From Burkholderiaceae bacterium (GTDB lineage Bacteria; Pseudomonadota; Gammaproteobacteria; Burkholderiales; Burkholderiaceae): a stretch of DNA of 48,202 nucleotides. Below, piece after piece: positions 1 to 8,092 of the stretch (its first letter is position 1; each line of letters begins with the position of its first letter). A model generated the notes under the pieces. The model had not been told where the DNA came from. It was given only the letters and a program-made list of their open reading frames with translations, and did no database searches. A program made the position numbers and the translations under genes. The stretch covers positions 1-48,202 of the forward strand of contig CANJBQ010000020.1 of the NCBI GenBank assembly GCA_947472645.1. The letters are read 5' to 3'.

Positions 1-2
1 CT

Positions 3-470
3 ACAGCTAATGAATTTGTTGAGGCAGTAACGGGGTTAATCAATGATCCGCAGCGCATCCAAGGTATGGCATTGAATGCCGTCTCAGGTATACAAAAGAA
101 CTTTAATGCTCAAGAGATGTCAAATAAGCTGTTGCAGATATTTCACGAAATCCTTGGTTTTGAAAAATTGACGCCAAATTTGCCTACAGAGTTCTTCGTG
201 AATGCTAATGAATTGAGTTTATACGCACTAAATTCATTTTTTGATGAAAGAATATATGAAAGTATTATCCATGATCCAACGAGTGGCGTTGAGCTAGTGT
301 ACTCTCAGATAAAGCCTGATTTGATTGATTGGAGTAATGCTATTAGGTGGCTAGATACTAGCAAAAGCACACCTTTCCATTACCAAAGATATTTTCCAGA
401 TTGCCTAGATTTAAAACTATTAACAGAGTTGATTCAGAATCAAGTGGAAATCTACAAAACTACTCAATAG
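3..470 (+). CDS. C-terminal part of a glycosyltransferase-like protein (5' end outside window)
   Basis: The reading frame is open from the window edge, so the true start lies upstream; the first internal ATG at 66 is probably not the start. The first ~50 visible residues (EFVEAV, INDP, MALNAV, then a helix ending in FHEIL) match the pattern at the C-terminus of GT4-type glycosyltransferases, where 'll.dp..r..ma.nA' precedes the last helix. About 95 residues with no motif I recognise follow, so this may be a glycosyltransferase domain with an extra C-terminal segment. Such proteins build polysaccharide or glycoconjugates at the inner membrane. The assignment rests on a short stretch and is tentative. 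Confidence 0.45.
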   Translation, partial: TANEFVEAVTGLINDPQRIQGMALNAVSGIQKNFNAQEMSNKLLQIFHEILGFEKLTPNLPTEFFVNANELSLYALNSFFDERIYESIIHDPTSGVELVYSQIKPDLIDWSNAIRWLDTSKSTPFHYQRYFPDCLDLKLLTELIQNQVEIYKTTQ

Positions 471-1424
471 TGCTAAAGATATCATTATCATTTAATTATT
501 GAACGTATTTTTTTAGTCATAAGTAAAGTATTTTTGATTGCCATGAAAACTCTTCGGTCAACTTACTCCTTACGAGCGTAAACGTGCTACTTTGCTTTTT
601 GAATGATTTTATGATGGCTTTATAAGACGCTATTTGCGTAGCTTAAATAATGCCTTCTATGGCAATTTTAACTAACCCGAATTTGCTCGAAACAAATATT
701 TTTTTAGCTTTTAGTTGAGCTGATGTCAGTTTAGTACCCCAGCTAAAAGGAATGTTCATATATTATCATTGCATCATGGGCAGTTCAATGTGGATAAGTT
801 TCGTTACTTGAGTTTGTCGCGCAGGTGGTTGATAACATAGAGAGCTATGAGGCTTCACATGGTTTATAAAAATGTGATGTAAGATACTCAAGGCACTTAG
901 ATCTCTACTATTTGGTTTAAAGCACATTCAATGCCACTTTATTAATTATTTGCAATATTCAGTAATGCATCTAGTTTGGTTACAAGCTTGAGTTTAAGTA
1001 ACGCTTAGCCTTCCAAAGCCTTCTTTAAATAGGAATCAATATCCGCCTGATTTAGTAACCAATGACGATAGTTGCTGGGAACATCCTGCTTCTCCATATA
1101 TTTGTTCAGTATTCAAAATGACGGTTTTACTTGGAAGTTTAGAGATTGTACTTGGACTCAGTAGGTGGCAACCGATAATAATATTTTTGAGTGCGGCACG
1201 ATGTTATTAGTGATTAAAATCGATTCTTATCCAGACCCTTGCAAGTAGTAATGAATTAAATCGCCTAGTTCTAAGAGCGCCAAGTTGTGTATGTGGCTCT
1301 TTGGTTACACTAAACTAATATTAAATTTTTCTATCCTTTTATCTTTGAGCTAGTTTTTCATACTATGTTTTTTGTATCTGATCTAGGAGCACTTTGTCAT
1401 CTTTTGGTGATATACCTCATGTTT
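471..1424. other. 954-base AT-rich stretch without a recognisable gene
   Basis: Both strands are interrupted by stops at short intervals and I recognise no RNA gene, IS end or clear promoter. A TAAGTAACGCTT 12-mer near 995 recurs at 8522-8533 inside a hairpin, which hints at shared degraded material, but the match is short. The stretch separates a truncated-looking glycosyltransferase end from the exo-bet block, as expected for remodelled accessory DNA. Confidence 0.5.
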
Positions 1425-2069
1425 TTAAGCCGGATCCACTAATATTTTTTTAAGCTTTTCCGTTTGGGGCACCTTTTCTTTATATTCTGATTTATCTAGT
1501 CTTTCCTGACCATTGATTGAATTTACCTTAGCTATTGACGTTTCTGAGGTGGCTATTTGTGGTAATCCAATATGAAAGGCAAGCCTTGCACATTGTTGAA
1601 TCGCTCGATGTCTGAGCATTCTTCGAGGTAGGTCCTTCCAACCAGGATGCTCTGATTTCACCTCATCAAAATATTCTTTGATGACAATCGGTAAGATTCG
1701 ATCGTTACGGTAGATACAGCACTCCATCCAAATAGGAATTCCTTCTTTTTCTTCGGCAGATTGTTGGAGGCTTATTCCAGAAAATTGCGGATGTTGATTA
1801 ACTATTTTCATCCACCCATGTATGGGGATAAAAACATGATTTTTAGCGTCTGGATATTGAAGTATCGTAATCTCATCTGATAGAGGATCTAGATGGTGTT
1901 TCTTTGCCATATGCATCAAAGTGATCAAGGTAAGATCAGGTTTAAATTGTGAGGCCCACACTTCTAGTAATTCTTTTTTAATGCCAATAGTTTCAGCAAC
2001 TATGGATATTTCTTCTGTTAGTAATGTCTGCAGTACCGCTTGTTGTGATGTTTGATGTGATGGGTTCAT
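1425..2069 (-). CDS. bet: Bet/RecT-family single-strand annealing protein
   Basis: Phage-type single-strand annealing recombinase of 214 aa. Family members coat ssDNA left by a partner 5'-3' exonuclease and anneal it to homologous strands. Visible hallmarks are 'LTLITLMHMAKKHHLDPLSD' near residue 46, a 'PIHGWMKIVNQHPQF' block around residue 82, and the signature 'PRRMLRHRAIQQCARLAF' around residues 148-165. The length is shorter than lambda Beta (261 aa), mostly in the variable C-terminal tail that recruits partners. The ATG overlaps the stop of the upstream exonuclease gene by four bases (2066-2069), which indicates translational coupling. The pair has no phage structural genes nearby, so it is a remnant or a domesticated recombination module. 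Confidence 0.9.
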   Translation of the reverse strand: MNPSHQTSQQAVLQTLLTEEISIVAETIGIKKELLEVWASQFKPDLTLITLMHMAKKHHLDPLSDEITILQYPDAKNHVFIPIHGWMKIVNQHPQFSGISLQQSAEEKEGIPIWMECCIYRNDRILPIVIKEYFDEVKSEHPGWKDLPRRMLRHRAIQQCARLAFHIGLPQIATSETSIAKVNSINGQERLDKSEYKEKVPQTEKLKKILVDPA

Positions 2070-3022
2070 GATAGCTCCTTGAGAACAAATCGACGACTGT
2101 TTTGAATAGGAATTTGGAACTGCTTCGCCAGCTCGGGATGACTTTTAGATAGCTCTTTGCTATCCAATCGAAAGGATGGTTTGGGTGTTTTCCAGCTGGC
2201 TAATGTTTGACCTTGATAGGTGAGCACTTCAGCATCCTGCATCTGCCCCATGATCTTTTGCTTGATTTCATCGACGTCTTCCTCCTGCTGCTTGATTTGA
2301 GTATTTAAGTCTTTGAGTTTTTGAATGAGTTCATAGGACGCAGAAGATGCCTCTAATACTTTATTGGGAGCGGAGTTTTTAAACAGTTTATTGAGATCGG
2401 CTTCCGAGTGAGCGGGTGGTGGGGTATCACCTAAGACGTGAGAATGCCAAAAATCTTTGGCGCGGTTGAGAATGATGTCCTCGAGTTCAGCATCTCTTTG
2501 AATACAGTAGATCCGAAAATCGGTATTACCAAATAGTACTGCCAGATCCGTTTGCTGGATGTTGGTAAGCATCATGTACCACGCACACTGGACTAAGTAA
2601 GATAGAGGGACTTGGTCGCTACCCACATCGCCCCAATCACTCTGTGCAAAGGGATTGGCGGTCTTACATTCCAATATCTTTTTGGCATGGATGCGACCAG
2701 TCTCCTCCATTACAGTCGCACCATCCTCTAAAACAAAGCGATCAATATGGCCATGCATGTAGTCATACACTGGGTGAATGACGGCTGAATCATGTGTTGC
2801 TAATATGGACTGCGTTGCTCTAGCGTATTCAGATGCGACAAACTCCTCCGCAAACTGCCCAAACCGCAGCGCAATATGGTCTTTTTGGTCAATCTGTTTT
2901 CCGGTCTTTTCCATCCAGACATCGACAGCAGTTCTATAGTTGGAAAGACCAAGGATGGCCCCAATGTCAGACCCCCCTAGACTTTTACTGCGTAACAGTG
3001 CAAAATCTTGATTATTAAGCAT
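2066..3022 (-). CDS. YqaJ/lambda-exonuclease family viral recombinase
   Basis: A 318-aa nuclease of the PD-(D/E)XK superfamily, YqaJ group. It would resect dsDNA 5'-3' and hand ssDNA to the Bet-like annealase encoded next. Motifs run in order: GGSDIG at 16-21, RFGQFAEEF at 53-61 (E60 region), D94 in GHID, and ECK at 118-120 supplying the catalytic Glu and Lys. D94-E118-K120 parallels D109-E129-K131 of lambda exonuclease. The C-terminal third begins with a Lys/Gln/Glu-rich coiled-coil-like stretch (about residues 225-265) and ends with a basic tail, as is common in this family. It is the first gene of a two-gene leftward operon, divergent from a small XRE regulator whose product may control it. 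Confidence 0.9.
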   Translation of the reverse strand: MLNNQDFALLRSKSLGGSDIGAILGLSNYRTAVDVWMEKTGKQIDQKDHIALRFGQFAEEFVASEYARATQSILATHDSAVIHPVYDYMHGHIDRFVLEDGATVMEETGRIHAKKILECKTANPFAQSDWGDVGSDQVPLSYLVQCAWYMMLTNIQQTDLAVLFGNTDFRIYCIQRDAELEDIILNRAKDFWHSHVLGDTPPPAHSEADLNKLFKNSAPNKVLEASSASYELIQKLKDLNTQIKQQEEDVDEIKQKIMGQMQDAEVLTYQGQTLASWKTPKPSFRLDSKELSKSHPELAKQFQIPIQNSRRFVLKELS

Positions 3023-3044
3023 TTTTTACCTCATTTAGGTTAAC

Positions 3045-3086
3045 AAATTAATCAATTTAATTATTAAATTAATCATTTTGATTAAT
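3045..3086. promoter_or_regulatory. Putative operator between exo-bet and the XRE regulator
   Basis: The 81-bp divergent spacer carries AAATTAATCA twice (3045-3054 and 3066-3075), exactly 21 bp apart, about two helical turns on the same face. The second copy is the left arm of a perfect 8-bp inverted repeat with a 3-base spacer, ATTAATCATTTTGATTAAT (3068-3086). This layout suits binding of the small HTH protein encoded on the right and autoregulated divergent transcription. The repeats are seen directly; the binding partner is inferred. Confidence 0.55.
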
Positions 3087-3103
3087 TCTAAGGTATTTTT
3101 GAA

Positions 3104-3340
3104 ATGATTACAAGTGCCCAAATTCGCGCAGCAAGAGGAATGCTTGACTGGTCCAGAAAAGATCTCGCAGAAAAATCTAGCGTAAGTTTTGCATCTATGA
3201 TGAGATTAGAGTCGTTTGATGGAGTTCCAAGTAGTAATGTAAAAACTTTAGACGCAATTAAAAAAGCTTTTGAAAACGCTGATATCGAATTTATTGGCAC
3301 TCCCGAAAATGGCGCAGGGGTGCGCTGGAAATTAAAATAA
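3104..3340 (+). CDS. Small XRE-family HTH transcriptional regulator
   Basis: A 78-aa protein consisting of one helix-turn-helix domain. It begins 'MITSAQIRAARGMLDWSRKD', followed by L-A-E-K-S-x-V-S as the HTH core (residues 13-35), then a helix with KTLDAIKKAFE and a final beta hairpin around 'IEFIGTPENGAGVRWK'. This small 'IRAARxLLxWSQ' type is common beside phage-like and integrated elements. It faces away from the exonuclease-annealase operon across an 81-bp spacer with repeated ATTAATCA sites, so it is a likely repressor of that operon and of itself. The start at 3104 follows an AAGG about 11 bases upstream. Confidence 0.85.
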   Translation: MITSAQIRAARGMLDWSRKDLAEKSSVSFASMMRLESFDGVPSSNVKTLDAIKKAFENADIEFIGTPENGAGVRWKLK

Positions 3341-3362
3341 TGATTTTTTGATTAGGTGAACC

Positions 3363-4217
3363 ATGAAAGAGAAACCCAAAAAAGCTACTGGACCAGTTAC
3401 TGCGGTTGGTAAGGCGAGGTCCTCGCAAAACGCATTAAAAACCTCAATTTTTTCTAAAGGTTATTTAGACTGGGAAGACCAAGATCTAAAACAGAAACAG
3501 TTTGAAGCCCTAGTTGAGCAATGGAATGCTAATGATCCGAGTCGTCAGATGATCCTACGATCCATCGAACATGCCTTTCTGAGTCAAGAGCGGCTCATGT
3601 ACACCGAGCGAAAAAGAATCGAGGGGATCATGATGTCGGTCCATATTGTAAAAATGTTCTGTGAGCGCGCGGGTATTCTTTCAGGCAATCAATCCTTAAA
3701 TATTCCCAGTTGGTTTTTTATGCAGGAAGATCATCATGAAAAAATCTTTGCTGAAGTTATGAAGAGGGTTGAAGATCAAGCTCAACAAGTGGTGAAGTTT
3801 TATGATGACTTCGAATTGTCAGACATTCATTTAGATTGCCCTGACCTTTATGCTTTTATCACTCAGAACATGGTAACAAATGAGAACTTTTCTTCAATAC
3901 TTAAGCGGCTGTATAAAAAATCAAATGATCTACTGAATTTAGAGCATCTTATTGTAGAAATTAACGATCATTATTGTTATCATTTGACGTGGGCGCGGAA
4001 CCATGAGCGATATCAAACGATTATAGATGGCATCCGCGCTGAGCAAATGCAAGAGGCTATGGATCTTGAAAAGAGTACGCGCTATGCCACGAACTTTCAA
4101 AACAGAATCATGAAAGGGTTCCAAACCCTGGTTGCCTTGACGCAGTTTGAGCGTGAGCAGCACAATCAGTCGACCAACGGATTAAAAGAAGTTGCACCTC
4201 TTGAAAGTGGTATATAA
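3363..4217 (+). CDS. Conserved hypothetical protein of mobile regions (GKxxSSxNALK motif)
   Basis: A 284-aa soluble, mostly helical protein with no signal peptide or membrane segment. Its N-terminus is basic (MKEKPKKATGPVTAVGK) and contains GKARSSQNALK, a motif shared by a family of uncharacterised proteins often found near phage-like or transposable DNA, where it is usually followed by a small hydrophobic block as here (SIFSKGYL). The middle is rich in Glu, Arg and Gln, with possible coiled-coil helices around residues 55-85 and 225-260. It lies 22 bp after the XRE gene on the same strand and may be cotranscribed. A 23-bp repeat starts 28 bp after its stop. Function unknown. Confidence 0.6.
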   Translation: MKEKPKKATGPVTAVGKARSSQNALKTSIFSKGYLDWEDQDLKQKQFEALVEQWNANDPSRQMILRSIEHAFLSQERLMYTERKRIEGIMMSVHIVKMFCERAGILSGNQSLNIPSWFFMQEDHHEKIFAEVMKRVEDQAQQVVKFYDDFELSDIHLDCPDLYAFITQNMVTNENFSSILKRLYKKSNDLLNLEHLIVEINDHYCYHLTWARNHERYQTIIDGIRAEQMQEAMDLEKSTRYATNFQNRIMKGFQTLVALTQFEREQHNQSTNGLKEVAPLESGI

Positions 4218-4245
4218 ATCAGTAGTACGTATTTTTAATTTAACG

Positions 4246-4268
4246 GTGTGCGATTGGTTTTTTGGTTG
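4246..4268 (+). repeat. Dispersed 23-bp repeat, copy 1
   Basis: Begins GTGTGCGATTGGTTT and ends TTTGGTTG. It is identical over 23 bp to copy 2 (5483-5505) and differs at four positions from copy 3 (8478-8500). It lies 28 bp after the stop of the 284-aa gene and about 80 bp before the end of the toxin gene, that is, between two gene blocks. Confidence 0.75.
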
Positions 4269-4346
4269 GAGAGGATCTAATAACTGTTTGGAGCAGTGCA
4301 AATAAAACATCAGGAAATTGAACGCTCTATCAACGTTAAATATGCC

Positions 4347-4676
4347 TTACTTTTTTCCATAAGTCGCATCATGATCAGGTTGGATTAATAGAACCCTTAG
4401 GTAATGATCTTCTCTAAAACCGATTCCGCGCATAGATTTACTGATTCGAAATGAGTAAAGCGCCTCAATTCCTTTAGGCACTGGAATACTATGGATCTTT
4501 TCCCATTTGAGACCCTTATCTCGATAGACTTGATTCCAGGTGAGCTGTGTGATTTTTTCAAAAGTAGCAAAGACCTTTTCTTGCGCTACTAATTCTAGAT
4601 TATCCCAGGCAGATTGAAAAATAGGGCTATTGAGATCTAACGCAACTAAGGGTTCAGGCTTTGCGCTTCGTGCCAT
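4347..4676 (-). CDS. RelE/HigB-like toxin of a toxin-antitoxin pair
   Basis: A 109-aa protein. Its C-terminal half has the pattern of the RelE/ParE fold: a Trp-rich helix (LTWNQVYRDKGLKWEKI), then 'LYSFRISKSMRGIGF' and 'YLRVLLIQPDHDATYGKK', where the 'y.fRis.s.R.i' strand and final 'HDaxYgk' are typical of mRNA-interferase-type toxins. The first 23 bp overlap the end of the upstream AbrB-like gene, so antitoxin is made before toxin, as in most type II systems. The intergenic region upstream of the antitoxin carries a promoter and short repeats. The family-level call is reasonable; the cellular target is not visible. Confidence 0.7.
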   Translation of the reverse strand: MARSAKPEPLVALDLNSPIFQSAWDNLELVAQEKVFATFEKITQLTWNQVYRDKGLKWEKIHSIPVPKGIEALYSFRISKSMRGIGFREDHYLRVLLIQPDHDATYGKK

Positions 4677-4944
4677 TCGCTTTAGCCATTTTTAATTTAG
4701 AAAGATCAGTAGCTTTGGCTGGTGTATTTTGTGCCCAAACTAAAGCGGCTGATAAATCCTTTTTAAGAGCTGGCGTATGCACCCACTTTTCATTATCAGG
4801 AATGATGGTTGCGGTACGAATCACCCAAACACCAGGTTCTGGAGTTTCAACTAAAACCTGACGACCTGCATGTTCTTTGCCAAGCGAGATTTGTCCGCTG
4901 GATCCAATGGATTTAATAACTTGGTGATCTAGTAATGCTCCCAT
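4654..4944 (-). CDS. AbrB/MazE-like antitoxin
   Basis: A 96-aa protein whose N-terminal ~50 residues look like a swapped-hairpin AbrB/MazE/SpoVT domain: 'IKSIGSSGQISLGKEHAGR' followed by QVLVETPEPGVWVI, the usual 'v.s.GqItLpk...G..v.ve...g.i.i' order. The middle (KKDLSAALVWAQ) and the basic tail (KLKMAKANGTKRKA) would form the toxin-binding and positively charged end. It is the first gene of a two-gene leftward operon and overlaps the toxin start by 23 bp. The promoter at 4977-5006 is flanked by AGCATGAT repeats that suit autorepression by the antitoxin or the complex. Confidence 0.7.
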   Translation of the reverse strand: MGALLDHQVIKSIGSSGQISLGKEHAGRQVLVETPEPGVWVIRTATIIPDNEKWVHTPALKKDLSAALVWAQNTPAKATDLSKLKMAKANGTKRKA

Positions 4945-4960
4945 CTTGTTCTCCTATATT

Positions 4961-5006
4961 CATGCAGCATGATCGCATTATAGCATGATTTTATAAATAA
5001 TTTCAA
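4961..5006 (-). promoter_or_regulatory. Sigma-70 promoter and operator of the toxin-antitoxin operon
   Basis: Read leftward, TTGAAA (5006-5001), 18 bp, then TATAAT (4982-4977) gives a near-consensus -35/-10 pair about 33 bp before the antitoxin ATG. AGCATGAT occurs twice (4966-4973 and 4982-4989), either side of the -10, and CATGCAGCATG (4961-4971) is palindromic around its centre. This is what an autorepressed TA promoter would look like. The operator role is inferred. Confidence 0.6.
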
Positions 5007-5531
5007 ATGCAGACCTCATCTATTGCCAAAATGAGCCCGAACGTACAAATATAAAAACAGCTGATGATGAAACTAAAGATTATGATAGTGCTTATGATTA
5101 TCTCTAAGCCTATTATTTGAAAGGTTTATAGCTTATACATTTACTTAGACACCGACACTGAACGCTTGTAGAGCTCCATACGATGGAGTTCTATTTAGAG
5201 TTTCTGCGCTCATAGAAAATTGTGCATCAGATGACGAAAGTCGCTATGTGAATGGCGTCAAATTTGGTGAAACCTAAGTGTATTATTTCAGTAGTTATAT
5301 AAGGCAATGCCGAGCCAAGCTTCTGATGATGTATGTCAGTTGAAGGTGTAAAAACTAGGTGGCGCCCGCCTAAGTGTGCGTAGTTGGCATATGGTGAGGC
5401 CTAGTCCAGAGAGTGGGGAAACTCACACAAATCGGAATCTTTTAATGATCTAAATTAGAGAATTTCAAAGAAAATGCATAAAGTGTGCGATTGGTTTTTT
5501 GGTTGAAAAGTACCGAAGAATCACTTATAAA
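5007..5531. other. Gene-free stretch between the TA operon and the DUF3293 gene
   Basis: No convincing coding region. It holds a hairpin at 5171-5191 (GAGCTCCAT-ACG-ATGGAGTTC, one G:U pair, no T-run), a partial look-alike of the dispersed repeat (AAGTGTGCG near 5363), and repeat copy 2 at 5483-5505. I cannot assign a function to the rest. Confidence 0.45.
5483..5505 (+). repeat. Dispersed 23-bp repeat, copy 2
   Basis: Identical over 23 bp to copy 1 (4246-4268). Like copy 3 it is preceded by CATAAA, so the conserved core with copy 3 starts slightly earlier (CATAAAGTGTGCGATTGG). It sits 26 bp beyond the 3' end of the leftward DUF3293 gene. Confidence 0.75.
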
Positions 5532-5948
5532 TTATTTTATCCATACCAGTTCCGGGGCCTGATCCTTTTGTACAAAGACTACAGCGTTTTGTTTAAAAAT
5601 TCGCCCAAACTCTATGAGCTCTGCTTTCTCTATTCCCAAGACCATAAAAGACTCTTCTTTCCACTCAGTATCTGGGTCTATTCCTACGCCGTGAAAATAG
5701 ACTTTTCCAATAAGTAGCTCTTCAAGTTTTAGATTTTCAATCCGATTATTTTCGGGCTTAGTTTTTTTGGATTGTGGGTTACAAGCAGTGATAAAACCAC
5801 CAGTTAAACATTTAAACTGATTAAATAATTTATCGATTAGAGGATTGGGTTTGCCAATATTGAGTCTAATAACATTCGGTGCTGAAAATACATAATTGGT
5901 TTTCTGGTAAATAGTTTCGAGTGGGAACAGTTTATTTTTAAATGGCAT
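5532..5948 (-). CDS. DUF3293 domain protein
   Basis: A 138-aa soluble protein matching the order of conserved blocks in DUF3293: a Tyr-containing strand near the start, 'FITACNPQSKKTKPENN' around residues 52-68, a helix with N-L-x-L-E-E-L, then 'GVGIDPDTEWKEESFMVLGI' and the terminal 'FGRIFKQNAVVFV' with a closing ELVWIK. The length is typical for the family. Its molecular role is not established. It is a single gene read leftward, isolated between repeat copy 2 and an AT-rich gap; there is no operon partner on this strand. Confidence 0.8.
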   Translation of the reverse strand: MPFKNKLFPLETIYQKTNYVFSAPNVIRLNIGKPNPLIDKLFNQFKCLTGGFITACNPQSKKTKPENNRIENLKLEELLIGKVYFHGVGIDPDTEWKEESFMVLGIEKAELIEFGRIFKQNAVVFVQKDQAPELVWIK

Positions 5949-6284
5949 TAATTATTTTAGAAATTGAAAAGTATATTGATGCCATCAATTATAGGCCAAC
6001 CAACCCCAATAGTACTTAGAAGACTGCACAATATTGACTTTGACAGCGACTCTCAATATTTCTAGAAGCTTTCAAAATAGTTGAGTAACGGCTAGTTTTA
6101 CGCCCATTGAGGCAGTTTTGTTAGATAGTATTAAATATCTATACAATATCCATATAATAGAATTATTGGTTCACCTTCCTTGATTAATGATGTTATAAAG
6201 CTTTTTTCTATTGTTTTTCAATTCTAGAAGTTTATTGATTTGATTAGTTTGTAATTAAGATTAGAGATAGTCCCGAAAAATAAT
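5949..6284. other. AT-rich divergent intergenic region
   Basis: 336 bases between the leftward DUF3293 gene and the rightward RodZ-like gene. It must hold both promoters, but several weak TATAAT-like boxes are present and I cannot choose among them. No RNA gene or repeat recognised. Confidence 0.4.
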
Positions 6285-7175
6285 ATGGACATGAAAAATA
6301 TTTTAGGATATAAACTAAAAGCAGCGCGTGAAGCGCTAGGGCTATCTATTGAAGATTTGGCTAAGCTAGCGACGCTTTCAAAAAAACAAGTAACACAGAT
6401 TGAAAATGGTGGTGAGGAAAGTTTTTATTCCACGTCAATTAAGTATGTAGCAGTTCATAAAGTGGCAAAAATACTCCAGCTTTCTGAAGATGACTACCTC
6501 GAAACTCTTGAAAGCCCTAAGAGCGCTAAAGAAGATTTAGTTAGTGAAGGTCTTATAGATCAAATAGTTAAAAATACTACTGCTAAGGCACCTGAAAAGG
6601 TAGAGTCAAATACGACATCTGAGCCAAGAGTATCTAAAAATATATTTACAAAGGGTTTCGGGGTTTATGTTTTGGCAGCTACTTTACTATTTTTAATGGT
6701 TAGAATATTTGATCAGGTACAAACTGATTTTAAAGGGCTACATCAAAGTGACAATGATTCCCTTTCGCAAAATGAAGTAGATCAGAAGTCGCAGAGTACT
6801 GCGAATATTCCAGCGTCAAAGTCTGAACAATTAGAAAATGTAGTCTTGGCGGATCAACTTTTTGCTACCAATCCTTGCCCAATTATTAAAAATAATATTC
6901 CGAAATATCAGCCTTTGAGTGCTTCGAGGTCGGGCAATCAAGTATATGTTGTCCCTAAGAGTTATCCAATAATAATTTGCTTTGAGGATGCTCGGGGTAA
7001 TACAGAAACTAAGCAGCTTGCTCCCAATATTGGAGCTAACTTTATTGGCAAAGCCCCGTTTACCTTGAGTTCAAAATCTTTGGATCAGGCTGATATATTT
7101 TTTCAGGGTTACAAAGTGAAAGCTGATTTATCTCAGCAAGGATTAATTTTAGAAGAAAAGTTAATACTTGATTAG
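6285..7175 (+). CDS. Membrane-anchored HTH protein, RodZ-like
   Basis: 296 aa with three parts. An N-terminal Cro/C1-type HTH (residues 6-45: 'LKAAREALGLSIEDLAKLA', then KKQVTQIENG) is followed by a helical extension, a Lys/Ser-rich linker, one membrane helix at about 125-141 (GVYVLAATLLFLMVRIF), and a C-terminal domain of ~150 residues that ends in short beta-strand-like segments. HTH plus single TM plus extracytoplasmic domain is the RodZ plan, where the HTH binds MreB instead of DNA. However, I do not see a clear DUF4115 signature, so it could be another membrane-tethered regulator. The start may be ATG 6285 or 6291. The 8-bp stem-loop at 7233-7251 follows. Confidence 0.6.
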   Translation: MDMKNILGYKLKAAREALGLSIEDLAKLATLSKKQVTQIENGGEESFYSTSIKYVAVHKVAKILQLSEDDYLETLESPKSAKEDLVSEGLIDQIVKNTTAKAPEKVESNTTSEPRVSKNIFTKGFGVYVLAATLLFLMVRIFDQVQTDFKGLHQSDNDSLSQNEVDQKSQSTANIPASKSEQLENVVLADQLFATNPCPIIKNNIPKYQPLSASRSGNQVYVVPKSYPIIICFEDARGNTETKQLAPNIGANFIGKAPFTLSSKSLDQADIFFQGYKVKADLSQQGLILEEKLILD

Positions 7176-7232
7176 ATTTATTTTCTATAAGAACATAAAT
7201 TAAAAAAATGTACGATTGAATATAACCATTTT

Positions 7233-7251
7233 ACCCTTATAATATAAGGGT
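7233..7251. terminator. Stem-loop after the RodZ-like gene
   Basis: ACCCTTAT-AAT-ATAAGGGT is a perfect 8-bp stem with a 3-base loop, 58 bases after the stop. There is no T-run on either side, so this is at best a weak or factor-assisted terminator, or a regulatory hairpin. Confidence 0.35.
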
Positions 7252-7343
7252 CTTACCAAGAAAAGAGGTCTTGATTACTCGTTCGAAGTTGTAATGCTTG
7301 CGACTTTTATTAGAGTTTTAAATTTAATGCATTACTGTGATTG

Positions 7344-7742
7344 TTAAGGTAACTCTGACTTTTTACACTTGCCCGAAAAGTTCTCTGATATAGGAAGAAT
7401 TGGGTTTTTTGGGACTTTCCTAAGAATATCATCAGTCACTAAAAAAGACTTTTTATTCAGATTAATGGTTGTGACTGAACCGTCACCCAGAGTCAGATCA
7501 ATAACGCACTTAATAACTTCCGATGTATTTTCAGAACATAGAAAACCATACTCATAATGATTTTTAAATACTTTATCTTCGTTAAATCGGTAAAAGTAAG
7601 TAAGATTCGGCGTAGATTCATGTCGAATAACCTGATTCTCTACAAATGACTTATCAAGGGTTCCTTCGCAAACAATACTGAATTCATTTTTTGAACAGGC
7701 TGCCAACATCATTGGAATTAATAAAAATAGAGCGACTTTCAT
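7344..7742 (-). CDS. Small predicted lipoprotein, unknown function
   Basis: 132 aa beginning MKVALFLLIPMMLAACSK: a short lipoprotein signal with lipobox LAAC and acylated Cys16, so the mature part should be membrane-anchored on the periplasmic side. The mature domain contains two further Cys (in VCEG and LCSEN), one in 'IKCVIDLTLGDGS' and one near the end (GKCKKSELP), which could form disulfides. The start overlaps the stop of the preceding 67-aa gene by four bases (7739-7742), so the two are coexpressed. No family recognised. Confidence 0.65.
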   Translation of the reverse strand: MKVALFLLIPMMLAACSKNEFSIVCEGTLDKSFVENQVIRHESTPNLTYFYRFNEDKVFKNHYEYGFLCSENTSEVIKCVIDLTLGDGSVTTINLNKKSFLVTDDILRKVPKNPILPISENFSGKCKKSELP

Positions 7743-7942
7743 GAAGTCTTATCTCTTAATTCAATAGGCTCATTTGAGTCAAAAAAAGTATAGTTTTGTT
7801 TAAAACTCTCTGTAGTGGATACAACTAGCTCTCCAGCACCTCCACGAACTCTATATTCGACAAAGATGCCAAAGATACGCCGAATATCTACCAAAAAATC
7901 TTGACTCGTGTGCCGATAGACTTGATAAGGTTTTACAGACAT
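7739..7942 (-). CDS. Small hypothetical protein coupled to a lipoprotein gene
   Basis: 67 aa, no signal peptide, with a beta-rich look: 'SVKPYQVYRHTSQDFLVDI', then FGIFVEYRVRGGAGELVV and a polar C-terminus (FFDSNEPIELRDKTS). ATGA overlap with the downstream lipoprotein gene supports its being real and translated. Function unknown. Confidence 0.55.
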   Translation of the reverse strand: MSVKPYQVYRHTSQDFLVDIRRIFGIFVEYRVRGGAGELVVSTTESFKQNYTFFDSNEPIELRDKTS

Positions 7943-8092
7943 ATTGATTATCTAAAGAAGTTAGGGGTAACTAATTATATAAAAACTAGATATAAGTTCC
8001 AATACCTAACTACTACCAATACGAATCAAAAAAGTTGAAAAATTAACCAATTCCGGCGATGATAAAGTAATGATTGAAATGAAAGGTAAAAC

